The notes below the pieces were generated by a model. The model was not told where the DNA came from and made no database searches. It saw nothing but the letters and a program-made list of their open reading frames with translations. Below are positions 44,740 to 54,558 of a DNA stretch of 64,000 nt, piece by piece (positions within the stretch are counted from its first letter, which is position 1; the number at the start of each line of letters is the position of its first letter). A program made the position numbers and the translations under genes. This stretch comes from Algiphilus sp. Its GTDB lineage: Bacteria > Pseudomonadota > Gammaproteobacteria > Nevskiales > Nevskiaceae. Where the stretch lies: NCBI RefSeq assembly GCF_023145115.1, contig NZ_JAGLEJ010000014.1:1-64000 (forward strand), read 5' to 3'.

Positions 44740-45882
44740 GTGACGCCGCGCGTCTGGGCGCATGTCAGCCCGGAGGCGTTGCGCCACAATCTCGCGCGCA
44801 TCCGGCGCATGGCGCCGCGGTCGCGGGTGATGGCGGTAGTCAAGGCCAACGCCTACGGCCACGGTGCCGATACCGCAGCCCGCGCCCTGCGCGATCTGCG
44901 CGTGCCCGGCGATGCGCACCCGCGCGCAGACTGGGAGGCGGATGCCTTCGCGGTGGCCTGCCTGGAGGAGGCGCTGGCGCTGCGTGCGGCCCGCGTCTAC
45001 GCCCCGATCGTGGTGCTCGAGGGCGTGCTGTCGCTGGAGGAGGCGCGCGTCTGCCTGCGCGAACGACTGCAGATCGTGGTGCACGATCACTGGCAGCTGG
45101 CACTGCTGGAGCAGCTTCCGCGCGGTGCGCGCGCCGATCTCTGGCTCAAGATCGACAGCGGCATGCATCGGCTCGGCTTCGATCCCGGGGCGGTGCCGGC
45201 AGCACTGGGGCGTGTACAGGCGCGGCCGGAGTGGGCGCTGCACGGTTTCATGACCCATCTCGCCTGCGCCGACGATGACACCGCGTCCGCGCTGGCGCAG
45301 GCGCGGCGCTTCGACGATGCGGTGGGCGATACGCCCGGTGCGCGCTCGATCGCCAATTCGGCCGGAGTGCTCGCCGATGCCGCGCTGCATCGCGACTGGG
45401 TCCGTCCGGGCCTGATGCTCTACGGCATCTCGCCGCGGGCGGGCCGCACCGCCGAAGAGATCGGACTGCGCCCGGCGATGAGCCTCCACACCCGGGTGCT
45501 GTCACTGCGGGACTGCGCGCCGGGCGATCGCATCGGCTACGGCGGCGCCTACGTGTGCGACCGGGACCGGCGCATCGCGACCATCGCGGTGGGCTACGCC
45601 GACGGCTTCCAGCGCGCCCTGGGCGGGCGCGGGCGGGTGCTGCTGCGTGGCCGGTCGGCACCGGTGGTCGGGCGCGTCTCGATGGACATGACGGCGGTGG
45701 ACGCCACCGGCATCCCCGATGTCGCGGTCGGCGACGAAGTGCTGCTGTGGGGCGAGGGGCTGCCGGTCGAGGAGCAGGCTGCCGCCGCCGGCACGCTGGG
45801 CTACGAACTCGTGTGCGGACTGACCCAGCGCGTGCGCAAGATCACCGAAACCGGGATGCCGGAGATTGCGGCCGGCGCGTGA
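44740..45882 (+). CDS. alr: Alanine racemase
   Basis: PLP enzyme making D-Ala for peptidoglycan. The 380-aa protein has the PLP Lys35 in VVKANAYGHG, KIDSGMHRLGF, IANSAGVL, RPGLMLYGISP and the catalytic-Tyr region RIGYGGAYV followed by VSMDMTAVD. GTG start 21 nt after dnaB; dnaB-alr is a common pair. Start context is not strongly decided. Confidence 0.96.
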   Translation: MTPRVWAHVSPEALRHNLARIRRMAPRSRVMAVVKANAYGHGADTAARALRDLRVPGDAHPRADWEADAFAVACLEEALALRAARVYAPIVVLEGVLSLEEARVCLRERLQIVVHDHWQLALLEQLPRGARADLWLKIDSGMHRLGFDPGAVPAALGRVQARPEWALHGFMTHLACADDDTASALAQARRFDDAVGDTPGARSIANSAGVLADAALHRDWVRPGLMLYGISPRAGRTAEEIGLRPAMSLHTRVLSLRDCAPGDRIGYGGAYVCDRDRRIATIAVGYADGFQRALGGRGRVLLRGRSAPVVGRVSMDMTAVDATGIPDVAVGDEVLLWGEGLPVEEQAAAAGTLGYELVCGLTQRVRKITETGMPEIAAGA

Positions 45883-45956
45883 GTGCGTTGCGGTGGCGGG
45901 GGCAATCCTGCGGGGTGGATGAACCGCGCAGATTGCGCAGCTTCAAGAGCAACATC

Positions 45957-46063
45957 AACCACAGATTGCACAGATTTCCACAGATTCTGTTTCGGTTCTG
46001 GTGTGCGCTGACAGCGTCAGCGCCACCAGTAAACAATCCCTTCAATCGGTGGAATCTGTGGTT
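45957..46063. repeat. Palindromic intergenic element, copy 2
   Basis: Outer arms again of the AACCACAGATT / AATCTGTGGTT type (45957 onward and 46052-46063). The inner hairpin CTGGTG-t-GCGCTGAC (45998-46012), loop AGC, GTCAGCGC-CACCAG (46016-46029) matches copy 1 except that one C-G pair is replaced by T-A on both strands. It fills the gap between convergent alr and gspF. Confidence 0.85.
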
Positions 46064-46140
46064 CTTTTCATATCTGCGGTTCCCGATCCTGAACAGCGCG
46101 CATTCCCTTCGGCACGATCGGGCGCTCGCCGTGGCGGGCG

Positions 46141-47364
46141 CTACTGCACGAGCTGGTTGAGGTCGAAGATGGGCAGCAGGATGGCGAGCACGATGAGCAG
46201 CACCACGCCGCCCATGACCAGGATGAGCACTGGCTCGAAGATGCCCATGAGCGCCGAGACCGTGGTCTCGACCTCGCGTTCCTGGTTCTCGGCGGCATGT
46301 TCCAGCATCTCGTCGAGCTTGCCGGACTGCTCGCCGCTGCCCAGCAGGTGCAGCGTGATCGGCGGGAACAGCCTGGATTCCGACAGCGCGCGGTAGACCG
46401 AGCCGCCCTCGCGCACCTTCTTCGCGGCGACCTCGATGGCCTCGCGCATGGGCACGTTGGACACCACCTGGGCGCCGATGCGCATGGCTTCCAGGATGGG
46501 AACGCCGGACTGCGACAGGATGCCCAGCGTGCGCATGAAGCGTCCGGTGTTGGCGCCCCGCGTCAGCCGCCCGATGAGCGGAATGCGCAGCTGCCAGGCG
46601 TGCACGCGTCGCTTGAAGGCCGGGCGTCGCATGGCCAGCGCGAACACCACGATGCCGGCGACCAGCGCCAGCAGCAGCAGCGGGCCGTTGGCGCGCAGGA
46701 AGTCGCTCACCGCGATCAGCCCGAGGGTGAGGCCGGGCAGGGGCTGGTCGATGGAGTCGAACACGCCCACCACCTGCGGCACCACGTAGGACAGCAGCAG
46801 GATGACCACCGTGATCGCCACCACGGTGAGGATGGCGGGGTAGAAGGCGGCCAGCATCATCTTCTGGCGCATGGCCTGCCGCCCCTCGACGTAGTCGGCC
46901 AGGCGCACCAGAACGGCATCCAGCTTGCCCGACTGCTCGCCCGCCTCCACCGTGGAGCGGTAGAGCGCCGGAAAGGCGGCGGGGAACTCGCGGAGGGCCG
47001 AGGCCAGACTGGCGCCCTCGACGATCTGCGCGCGAACGCCCAGCGCCACCCGCTTGATGTTGCGACCCTCCGACTGCTGCGCCACGGCCGAGAGCGACTC
47101 GTCCAGCGGCAGCCCCGAGCGCAGCAGCGTGGAGAGCTGCCGTGTGAACAGCGACAGATCGGTGGTGCTGAGGTTGCCGCTGCGGCGCAGCGAGAAGCCG
47201 CCGCCGCCCTCGCTGCCGCTCCGGTCCGCCACTTCGCGCAGCGAGACCGGTATCAGTCCCTTGCCGCGCAGCTGCTCGCGCACGTGGCGCGCGGTATCGC
47301 CCTCGATCAGGCCCTTCTGCTGCCGGCCCTTGGCGTTGAGGGCGACGTATTCGAATGCGGCCAT
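46141..47364 (-). CDS. gspF: Type II secretion inner-membrane protein GspF
   Basis: Polytopic platform protein. The 407-aa protein has MAAFEYVALNAKGRQQKGLIEGD, two T2SSF domains each starting LFTRQLSTLLRSGLPL / FMRTLGILSQSGVPIL, and about three TM helices including VVAITVVILLLSYVVPQVV. It is the last gene in the gspCDEF operon, 9 nt after gspE. Confidence 0.95.
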   Translation of the reverse strand: MAAFEYVALNAKGRQQKGLIEGDTARHVREQLRGKGLIPVSLREVADRSGSEGGGGFSLRRSGNLSTTDLSLFTRQLSTLLRSGLPLDESLSAVAQQSEGRNIKRVALGVRAQIVEGASLASALREFPAAFPALYRSTVEAGEQSGKLDAVLVRLADYVEGRQAMRQKMMLAAFYPAILTVVAITVVILLLSYVVPQVVGVFDSIDQPLPGLTLGLIAVSDFLRANGPLLLLALVAGIVVFALAMRRPAFKRRVHAWQLRIPLIGRLTRGANTGRFMRTLGILSQSGVPILEAMRIGAQVVSNVPMREAIEVAAKKVREGGSVYRALSESRLFPPITLHLLGSGEQSGKLDEMLEHAAENQEREVETTVSALMGIFEPVLILVMGGVVLLIVLAILLPIFDLNQLVQ

Positions 47365-47373
47365 GACGCGCCG

Positions 47374-48888
47374 TCAGTCTTCGCTGGTGACGCGCAGGAT
47401 CTCGCGCAGCGTCGTGGTGCCGGCCAGTACCTTGTCGCGCCCGGACTGCATGATGCCCGGTGTCTGCTTGCGCGCGTGCTGCTCCAGGCTCTGCTCGCCG
47501 ACGTTGTCGTGGATGAGGACTTCCATGTCCTGGTCCACCTCGATGATCTCGTGGATGCCCGTGCGCCCCTGGAAGCCGGTGCCGCGGCACTGCGAGCAGC
47601 CCTTCTCGCGATAGAGGACGACGCTGTCGCGGTCGTTGACGCCGAGCGTCTCGCGCTCGACCTGCTCGGCCTCATAGGGTTCCTTGCAGTGCGGACAGAG
47701 GACGCGCACCAGGCGCTGCGCCATCAGGCCGATCAGCGAGGTCGACAGCAGATAGGGCTCGACGCCCATGTCGCGCAGGCGGGTCACCGCACCCACCGCG
47801 GTATTGGTGTGCAGCGTGGACAGCACCAGATGGCCGGTGAGCGATGCCTGCACGGCGATCTCGGCGGTCTCCAGGTCGCGGATCTCGCCGATCATGACGA
47901 CATCGGGATCCTGACGGAGGATGGCCCGCAGCCCGCGCGCGAAGGTCATGTTGACCTTGGTGTTGACCTGGGTCTGGCCGATCCCCTCGATGTTGTACTC
48001 GATGGGGTCCTCGACCGTCATGATGTTGCGCGACTTGTCGTTGAGCACCGACAGCGCCGCGTAGAGGGTGGTCGACTTGCCCGAGCCGGTGGGGCCGGTG
48101 ACCAGCATGATGCCGTAGGGCTTGTGGATGATGCGCTTGAGCACGCGCGTCTGGCGCTCGCCCAGCCCGAGATGCTCGAGGTCGATGTTCTCGGTCTGCT
48201 TGTCCAGGACACGCAGCACCACGCGCTCGTTGCCGGTGCCGGTAGGGATGGTCGAGACGCGGAGATCGACCTTGCGGCCGCCGATGGCGCGGGTGATGCG
48301 GCCATCCTGCGGGAGGCGCTTCTCCGCGATGTCCAGCTTCGCCATGATCTTGATGCGCGACACCAGGCGCGGCGCCAGCGCGCGCGGCGGCGCCATCACC
48401 TCGCGCAGCACGCCGTCGACGCGGAAGCGCACGCTGCAGCGCGATTCGAAGGTCTCGATGTGGATGTCCGAGGCGTTGTCCTTGATGGCCTCGATCAGCA
48501 GTCCGTTGATGAAGCGGATGACCGGCGCGTCGTCCTCGGCCTCGAGCAGGTCCTGGTTCTCGGCCAGCGCGTGGGCCAGCGCGTCGAGATCGTCCGGCTG
48601 CTCGTCGCCGCCCAGCCCCTCGACCAGTTCGGCGGCGGCGCCTTCGCCCTGTTCGTAGGCGCGCTGCAGCTCGAGGTCGAAGCTGGCCGCATCGCACGGC
48701 TTGACCGGCAGGGCGCCGGCGTTGAGGCGCTGGATCTCGGTAAAGGCATCCATCGAGGCGCCCTCGCGCACCAGCACGACCGGGTGGCCTTCGCCGTCAC
48801 TGGAGATCAGGACGCCGTTGCGCTTGCAGAAGGAGTAGCTCGGCCGCTGGATGGCGGCGGCCTCGGTTGGCGTATCCGGCGCGTTCAT
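47374..48888 (-). CDS. gspE: Type II secretion ATPase GspE
   Basis: Cytoplasmic assembly ATPase. The 504-aa protein has an N-terminal domain, Walker A GPTGSGKST near residue 262, the Asp-box TVEDPIEY, Walker B IGEIRDLETAEIA, LSTLHTNTAVGAVTRL and a C-terminal four-Cys zinc site (CPHC...CSQC). The ATG overlaps the gspD stop by 4 nt. Confidence 0.95.
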   Translation of the reverse strand: MNAPDTPTEAAAIQRPSYSFCKRNGVLISSDGEGHPVVLVREGASMDAFTEIQRLNAGALPVKPCDAASFDLELQRAYEQGEGAAAELVEGLGGDEQPDDLDALAHALAENQDLLEAEDDAPVIRFINGLLIEAIKDNASDIHIETFESRCSVRFRVDGVLREVMAPPRALAPRLVSRIKIMAKLDIAEKRLPQDGRITRAIGGRKVDLRVSTIPTGTGNERVVLRVLDKQTENIDLEHLGLGERQTRVLKRIIHKPYGIMLVTGPTGSGKSTTLYAALSVLNDKSRNIMTVEDPIEYNIEGIGQTQVNTKVNMTFARGLRAILRQDPDVVMIGEIRDLETAEIAVQASLTGHLVLSTLHTNTAVGAVTRLRDMGVEPYLLSTSLIGLMAQRLVRVLCPHCKEPYEAEQVERETLGVNDRDSVVLYREKGCSQCRGTGFQGRTGIHEIIEVDQDMEVLIHDNVGEQSLEQHARKQTPGIMQSGRDKVLAGTTTLREILRVTSED

Positions 48889-50954
48889 CGGCTGGGCGCG
48901 GCGCTCCCGGGCTTGCGCTGCGAGGCCGGCGCGGGCATGCGGTCCTCGGGCATGGCGCCGACGTTGCCGGAGAGCGGCTTGCCGGGGCCGTCCGGTCCGT
49001 CGAGGAATATCTCGAAATCCTCGAGGCGCGGGTAGGCGCGGTTGATGATGGGCACGTCCTTCTTGGTCTGTGCCTGCGCGCGCTGGGTCTGCTCGTACTT
49101 GCGGCGCGTGTAGTAGTCGGCGGTCTCGCGGTCGCGGAGGATGCGCGGGCGCATGAACAGCATGAGATTGCGCTTCTCGCTCTGCACCGACTGGAAGCGG
49201 AACAGCGAGCCGATCAGCGGGATCTGGCTCAGGAAGGGAATGCCGGACTTGGAGTCGGTGACGTTGTCATCGATCAGGCCGCCGAGGATGAGCACCTGGC
49301 CGTCCTCGACGGTGACGGTGTTGGTGATCGAGCGCGTGTTCGTGGTCTGCGTCAGGTCGCCGGCCGAGGATGCGCCCAGGCTGGATATTTCGAGGCTGAG
49401 CTCGAGCTTCACCTGGCTGCCCTCGTTGATCTGCGGCGTCAGCGTCAGGGTCAGGCCGACGTCGCGGCGCTCGATGGTCTGGAACGGATTGATGCTGCCG
49501 GTCTGGGTGCCGGTGTTGGTGAACTGACCGGTGAGGAAGGGCACTTCCTGGCCCACCGAGAACTCGGCCTCCTCGTTATCCATGGTCAGGAGGGTGGGGG
49601 CCGACAGGATGTTGGTGTCTCCGTCGCCCTGCAGCGCCTTGACCAGGACGCCGAAGCTGGTGCCGCCGTCGTTGATGCGCCCGAAGCCCGCGGTCACGCC
49701 CTGACCGAGGAGGCCGGCGAGGGCGCTGGCGTCGATGTTGGAGGATCCCGCGCTGTTGCCCAGTCCGGAGAGGATGGACGAGGTGTCCGGGTCGAAGATG
49801 CCGGCGGCGGCGACGCGGTCCTCGTTGAATACCACCCAGTCGAGGCCGAGCTCGGCCTGCTTGCTGCTGCTGATCTCGGCGATCAGCGTTTCGACCATGA
49901 CCTGGGCGCGCTTGATGTCGAGCTGGTCGATCACGCTCTTCAGGGCCCGCATCCGCTTCGGGGGGGCGGTAATGACCAGCGAGTTGGTATCGGGCTCGGC
50001 GATGATGTTGGCGTCGCCCGCGATGGAGCTGCCGCCACCGCTGCTCTGCGAGCGGTTGCTGCTGGCCGTGCGGGCCTGTCCGCCGCCGCTGCCGCTCTCG
50101 GAATCGCCGCTCGGCGCGAAGCCCTGCAGGATCGACGCCAGATCCTCGGCGCTGGCGTGGCGTAGGTAGACCACCTGGGTGGCGCCACCGGCATCGACCT
50201 CGACGTCGAGCGAGCGGATGAGCTCCATCAGGCGCTGGCGCCGTGCCTTGTCGCCGCCCACCAGCACCGAGTTGCTGCGCTCGTCGGCGATCAGGGCCGA
50301 CGCGCTTTCCCCTTCCTGACGGTCGCCCTGCGCCAGCGAGCTCAGGATCTCGACCACCTCGCTGGCCGAGGCGTGCTCGAGCCGGACGAGCTGGATGTCG
50401 TCGTCGCCGGCGCGGTCGATCTCGGCGATGATGCGGTCGAGGCGCCGGATGTTGGCCGCGCGGTCCGAGATGATCAGCATGTTCGACGGCGAGTACGCGG
50501 CCAGGTGCCCCCACTGCGGAACCAGCGGGCGCAGGATCGGCACCAGCTGCGCGGCCGGCACGTTCTCGATGTCGACCACGCGGGTGATGATCTCGTCATC
50601 GGGCGCCCCGCGCACCTCTTCCACGCTGCCGCCGTCCTGGCGCGCGTTGGTCTCGGGCACGATCTTGGTGGCGTTGCCGGCCGGGATCGCGGCGAAGCCG
50701 TAGACCTGCAGGATGGACAGGAAGGTCTCGTAGACTGCATCCGGCGTCATCGGCGAGGCACTGACGACGTTGATCTTGGCCTTCACGCGCGGGTCGACGA
50801 TGAAGTTGCGCCCGGTGACATCGCTGACGGTCTCGATCAGCGCGCTGATATCCGCGTCCTTGAGGTTGAGGGTGACCGCGTTCTGGGCCTGCAGGGGCGC
50901 GGCCAGCAGCAGGGCCACTAAGACCGCGAGCGGTCGGATCAGCGTAAGGCGCAT
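48885..50954 (-). CDS. gspD: Type II secretion secretin GspD
   Basis: Outer-membrane channel. The 689-aa protein has a signal peptide (LAVLVALLLAAPLQA), N0-N3 domains (LNLKDADISALIETVSDVTGRNFIVDPRVKAKI), Ser/Gly-rich linker in N3, and the secretin domain with VGQEVPFLTGQF and VEDGQVLILGGLI. It lies directly after gspC, sharing a base with its stop. Confidence 0.95.
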   Translation of the reverse strand: MRLTLIRPLAVLVALLLAAPLQAQNAVTLNLKDADISALIETVSDVTGRNFIVDPRVKAKINVVSASPMTPDAVYETFLSILQVYGFAAIPAGNATKIVPETNARQDGGSVEEVRGAPDDEIITRVVDIENVPAAQLVPILRPLVPQWGHLAAYSPSNMLIISDRAANIRRLDRIIAEIDRAGDDDIQLVRLEHASASEVVEILSSLAQGDRQEGESASALIADERSNSVLVGGDKARRQRLMELIRSLDVEVDAGGATQVVYLRHASAEDLASILQGFAPSGDSESGSGGGQARTASSNRSQSSGGGSSIAGDANIIAEPDTNSLVITAPPKRMRALKSVIDQLDIKRAQVMVETLIAEISSSKQAELGLDWVVFNEDRVAAAGIFDPDTSSILSGLGNSAGSSNIDASALAGLLGQGVTAGFGRINDGGTSFGVLVKALQGDGDTNILSAPTLLTMDNEEAEFSVGQEVPFLTGQFTNTGTQTGSINPFQTIERRDVGLTLTLTPQINEGSQVKLELSLEISSLGASSAGDLTQTTNTRSITNTVTVEDGQVLILGGLIDDNVTDSKSGIPFLSQIPLIGSLFRFQSVQSEKRNLMLFMRPRILRDRETADYYTRRKYEQTQRAQAQTKKDVPIINRAYPRLEDFEIFLDGPDGPGKPLSGNVGAMPEDRMPAPASQRKPGSAAPSR

Positions 50955-51826
50955 CAGTTGGTACTCAGCGTGTAGTTCTGGACGGAGCCGCCGCGTTCGA
51001 CCGTGACATTGATCGACTGCGCGTTGCTCAGTTCGTTCAGTAGCGACAGCGCGCGCTGGGCGCTGTCGAGCGGAATGCCGTTGACGGCGGTGACCAGGTC
51101 GCCGGGCCGCAGGCCGGCCGCCTCGAAGAGCGCGCGCTCGCGTCCCGGGTAGATGCGGTAGCCGCGCTGGGCGCCGCCGGACGATGCCGGCACCACCCGG
51201 ATGTAGTTGCTGGCCTTGCTCGGGTCCGACAGCAGCTCGTTGCGGATGTCGCCGAGCCGCTCGGGGTTGGGCGCCTGCAGGTTGCCGCTGTTGCTGACCG
51301 GCGTGCGCGAGGCACCGCTGCCGGCCGTGCGCGCGTCGCCGACCCCGTCGCGCTCCATGCGCAGCGTCTCGAGCGTCCCCTCGCGCGAAATGATGACCCG
51401 ATCGGCGAACACCGAGTGCAGCGTGACGTTGCGGGAGATGGTGTCGCCGATGGCGTAGATGTCCTCGTCGCCCTGCGACGACGCGATGATGGCGCGCGAC
51501 ATCGAGTCCTCGTCGGCCGCATAGACGCCCAGCAGCGTCAGCGACAGCCGTGTCTCGGGCGCGTCCTCCACGGCCTGCTCCGATGCGGTCTGCTCGGGCG
51601 CCTCGTAGCTGCCCATGAGCTCGGCCGATACCAGCCGCTGCATGTCGTAGGCCGGTCCGCCACCGCTCTCGGTGCGCGGCTGCACCGGTGCCGGCTGCCA
51701 GATGCCTTCCGGCGGCGGTACCAGCGCCCAGCCGAGGCGCGCGACCAGCACGCCGAGCGCGATCGCGAGGACGAGCGAGACCGCGCCCGCCAGGCGGCCG
51801 GCGTGCTGCTCGTAGAGATTGATCAT
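50954..51826 (-). CDS. gspC: Type II secretion protein GspC
   Basis: Inner-membrane protein linking the platform to the secretin. The 290-aa protein has a TM helix (LAGAVSLVLAIALGVLVARLGW), a homology-region domain (LSLTLLGVYAADEDSMSRAIIASSQGDEDIYAIGD) and a C-terminal PDZ domain (RALFEAAGLRPGDLVTAVNGIPLDS). ATG 51826 places the TM at the N terminus; upstream codons look non-coding. First gene of the operon, divergent from the DUF421 gene. Confidence 0.92.
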   Translation of the reverse strand: MINLYEQHAGRLAGAVSLVLAIALGVLVARLGWALVPPPEGIWQPAPVQPRTESGGGPAYDMQRLVSAELMGSYEAPEQTASEQAVEDAPETRLSLTLLGVYAADEDSMSRAIIASSQGDEDIYAIGDTISRNVTLHSVFADRVIISREGTLETLRMERDGVGDARTAGSGASRTPVSNSGNLQAPNPERLGDIRNELLSDPSKASNYIRVVPASSGGAQRGYRIYPGRERALFEAAGLRPGDLVTAVNGIPLDSAQRALSLLNELSNAQSINVTVERGGSVQNYTLSTN

Positions 51827-52116
51827 GCGGGAGGCATCCACCGGCGTGATGATACTTGCCGGCAGAGCGCTGCGCAGTGATGCCGCGCGAATCGTGCCGC
51901 CCGGGAACGGCCTGCTGCCGGGCATCCGTTCCCCGGCGGCGCTCCGGTCGCCGGTGCCGCGGCGGGCGATCGCGTATCCGACGGTTCGTGCCCCGGGACG
52001 GGGCGCTTCAGTGGCGCGCAAGCGGGCGGGCCGCAGCGTCTCCGCCGCATCCGCGCCCGCGTTGCCGATTCCGGGCCGCCGAACGGCGCGGCTTCGATCG
52101 TCCACCCGGAGACCGC
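51827..52116. other. Divergent intergenic region gspC / DUF421
   Basis: 290 bases without a convincing gene. On the minus strand TATCAT (51849-51854) is a plausible -10 for gspC without a clear -35. I see no RNA gene or long repeat. Confidence 0.4.
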
Positions 52117-52953
52117 ATGCCCACCGACTGGTTCGTTACATCGCTGCCCCCGCTACTTCTGGTCGTGCTCGGCACCCTGGTCATGTACGCGACGATCATC
52201 CTGTTCGCGCGCTGGTCCGGGGTGCGCAGCTTCGCGCAGATGTCGACCTTCGACATTGCCGTGACCATCGCCATCGGTTCGCTGATGGCGACCACCGTGG
52301 TCGCGCGCGAACCCCCGCTGCTGCACGGCATGGCCGCGCTGGCCACGCTGTACACGGTCCAGCTGCTGGTCTCGCGCCTGCGGCGTCGCTACCGCCCGGT
52401 CGAACGGGCCACCGACAACGCGCCCATCCTCCTGATGGGGGCCGGCGGTCGCATCCTTCACGAGAACCTCCGCATTGCGCGCGTAACCGAGAACGACCTG
52501 CGCGCGCATCTCCGGGGCGCCAATGTCGTCGATCCGGGCCGCGTGCACGCCGTGGTGATGGAGGGCACCGGCAGCATCCACGTGCTGCACGGCAACGGAC
52601 CGGCTCCGGCCCCCGGTGCGTGGCTGCTGCGGGATGTGCGCGATCACGACGGCAGTCGGGGCATTCACCCGCCGTCCAGTTCGACCACGCATCCTGCGGG
52701 CGCCATTCAGGACAACGGAGATTCCATGTCGAGGGACATCCTCTACGTCGTGCCCGAGGATGCGGTCTGGCGGGTGGTGACGGACGAGTCGCAGGGCGAT
52801 GCCGACCTGCCGCTCTACGATGACAAGGAAGCGGCGGTGTCGGCGGCGATTCTGTCCGCCCAGAACTCGCAGGCGGACGGCCGCGTGGCGCGCGTGCTGG
52901 TGCAGGACGAAGCCGGCGCGGCGTTCCGCGAGGAGCGGCGCTTCGACCCCTAG
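52117..52953 (+). CDS. DUF421 (YetF-like) membrane protein with C-terminal DUF2188-like domain
   Basis: A 278-aa protein. Residues ~1-90 hold three TM helices (LPPLLLVVLGTLVMYATIILFARWSGVRSFAQMSTFDIAVTIAIGSL), then the cytoplasmic YetF-type domain (VERATDNAPILLMGAGGRILHENLRIARVTENDLRAHLRGANV). A linker rich in Ser/Thr leads to a ~75-aa C-terminal DUF2188-like domain beginning MSRDILYVVPEDAVWRVV. That Met (52726) has its own GGAG 5 nt upstream in the same frame, so a free C-terminal product is possible. Function unknown. Confidence 0.75.
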   Translation: MPTDWFVTSLPPLLLVVLGTLVMYATIILFARWSGVRSFAQMSTFDIAVTIAIGSLMATTVVAREPPLLHGMAALATLYTVQLLVSRLRRRYRPVERATDNAPILLMGAGGRILHENLRIARVTENDLRAHLRGANVVDPGRVHAVVMEGTGSIHVLHGNGPAPAPGAWLLRDVRDHDGSRGIHPPSSSTTHPAGAIQDNGDSMSRDILYVVPEDAVWRVVTDESQGDADLPLYDDKEAAVSAAILSAQNSQADGRVARVLVQDEAGAAFREERRFDP

Positions 52954-53023
52954 CTGACCGGGGGCTGTCGGCCGGGCGGTGATGGCATGATCGTCGGTGC
53001 ATTCGCATTCGACGGAGTTCGGC

Positions 53024-54190
53024 GTGGCCTTCGACTGGCAGGATCCGCTGCAGCTGCGGGCTCAGCTCGCACCCGAGGAGGCCGCGGCGGCCGAGTCGGC
53101 GGCACGATTCGCGCGCGAGCGGCTGGCCCCCGGGGTCACGCGGGCATTCCGCGAGGCGTCCTTCGACCGCACCCTGGTCGCGGATTTCGGGGCCATGGGC
53201 CTGTTCGGCCTCACGCTGGACGGCCATGGCTGCCCGGGTGGCAGTCACGTGCTCTACGGGGCCGTGGCGCGCGAGATCGAGCGCGTCGATTCGGCCTACC
53301 GTTCGCTGCTCTCGGTGCAGTCCAGTCTGGTCATGTACCCGATCCACCGCTTCGGCAGTGATGCGCAGCGCCAGCACTATCTGCCCGCGCTCGCCTCCGG
53401 TCGCCTGCTGGGCGCCTTCGGTCTGACCGAGCCCGACCACGGTTCGGATCCGGCCGGCATGCGCACGTGTGCCCGTCGGAGCGACGACGGCGGCTGGCGT
53501 CTGAGTGGCACCAAGACCTGGATCAGCCACGCGCCACTGGCCGACGTCCTCCTGGTCTGGGCGCGCGACGAGGCCGGCACGGTGCGCGGCTTTCTGGTCG
53601 ATCGGGACACCCCCGGCCTCGATACCCCCGCGATCGACGACAAGCTGTCGCTGCGCGCATCGCCGACCGGGCAGATCGTGCTGGACGATGCGTTCGTGCC
53701 GGACAGCCGGCGTCTGCCCGACGCCGAGGGACTGGCGGCGCCGTTCGCCTGCCTCACCAAGGCACGCTTCGGCATCTGCTGGGGTGCCATGGGGGCGGCG
53801 GAGGCGTGCTGGCACGCGGCCCGCGACTACACCGTGGAGCGGCGGCAGTTCGATCGCCCGCTGGCGGCCAACCAGCTCGTGCAGCGCAAGCTCGCCGACA
53901 TGCAGACCGAGATCGCGCTCGGTCTGCAGGCCGCGCTGCAGCTCGGGCGCCTGTTCGACGCCGGGAACGCCCGGCACGAAGCGGTGTCAATGCTCAAGCG
54001 CAACAACTGCGGCAAGGCGCTCGACATCGCCAGGCAGGCCCGCGATATGCTGGGCGCCAACGGGATCAGCGACGCCTATCCGGTGATGCGCCACATGGTG
54101 AATCTGGAAACGGTGAACACCTACGAGGGCACCCACGACGTGCATGCGCTGATCCTGGGCCGTGCCCAGACGGGAATCGCCGCTTTCTGA
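53024..54190 (+). CDS. gcdH: Glutaryl-CoA dehydrogenase-like acyl-CoA dehydrogenase
   Basis: FAD enzyme oxidising and decarboxylating glutaryl-CoA to crotonyl-CoA in Lys/Trp and aromatic catabolism. The 388-aa protein has [13 protein letters not shown] at the N terminus, [61 protein letters not shown] and the C-terminal [16 protein letters not shown] with the catalytic Glu near residue 368. GTG 53024 is chosen because GGAG lies 7 nt upstream; GTG 52997 is an alternative. Confidence 0.85.
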   Translation: MAFDWQDPLQLRAQLAPEEAAAAESAARFARERLAPGVTRAFREASFDRTLVADFGAMGLFGLTLDGHGCPGGSHVLYGAVAREIERVDSAYRSLLSVQSSLVMYPIHRFGSDAQRQHYLPALASGRLLGAFGLTEPDHGSDPAGMRTCARRSDDGGWRLSGTKTWISHAPLADVLLVWARDEAGTVRGFLVDRDTPGLDTPAIDDKLSLRASPTGQIVLDDAFVPDSRRLPDAEGLAAPFACLTKARFGICWGAMGAAEACWHAARDYTVERRQFDRPLAANQLVQRKLADMQTEIALGLQAALQLGRLFDAGNARHEAVSMLKRNNCGKALDIARQARDMLGANGISDAYPVMRHMVNLETVNTYEGTHDVHALILGRAQTGIAAF

Positions 54191-54240
54191 CGTTGTCCAA
54201 CCCGCCGGGTTTCGCGAATCAGCATCGCTACAATGGAGTC

Positions 54241-54558
54241 ATGAGCGAGTCACACGATCAGCATGGAACCGGCGTCGCCACCGAGACGGCAAAGCCGCGG
54301 CTGCAGGAGCCGCCGCGCTACAAGGTGATCATGCTCAACGATGACTACACGCCGATGGAGTTTGTGGTCCAGGTTTTGCAGCAGTTCTTCCGTCACTCGC
54401 GAGAGAAGGCGGTGCAGATCATGATGCAGGTCCATACCCAGGGGCGAAGCGTGGCGGGCATCTTCCCCGCCGAGATCGCCGAGACCAAGGTGGCGCAGGT
54501 CAATGACTACGCCCGTCGCCACCAGCACCCGCTGCTGACCGTAATGGAGGAAGCCTGA
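54241..54558 (+). CDS. clpS: ClpA adaptor ClpS
   Basis: N-degron recognin that delivers proteins with N-terminal Leu/Phe/Tyr/Trp to ClpAP. The 105-aa protein has a flexible N terminus, [20 protein letters not shown], the H-x-x-G-like [21 protein letters not shown] segment and a C-terminal LLTVMEEA. Its stop shares one base with clpA (TGATG). Confidence 0.97.
   Translation: MSESHDQHGTGVATETAKPRLQEPPRYKVIMLNDDYTPMEFVVQVLQQFFRHSREKAVQIMMQVHTQGRSVAGIFPAEIAETKVAQVNDYARRHQHPLLTVMEEA

Noticed and set aside
43216..45489. 757-codon minus-strand open frame
   Set aside because: Antisense to dnaB and alr; compositional artefact.
46297..49035. 912-codon plus-strand open frame
   Set aside because: Antisense to gspF, gspE and the end of gspD, which are certain genes.
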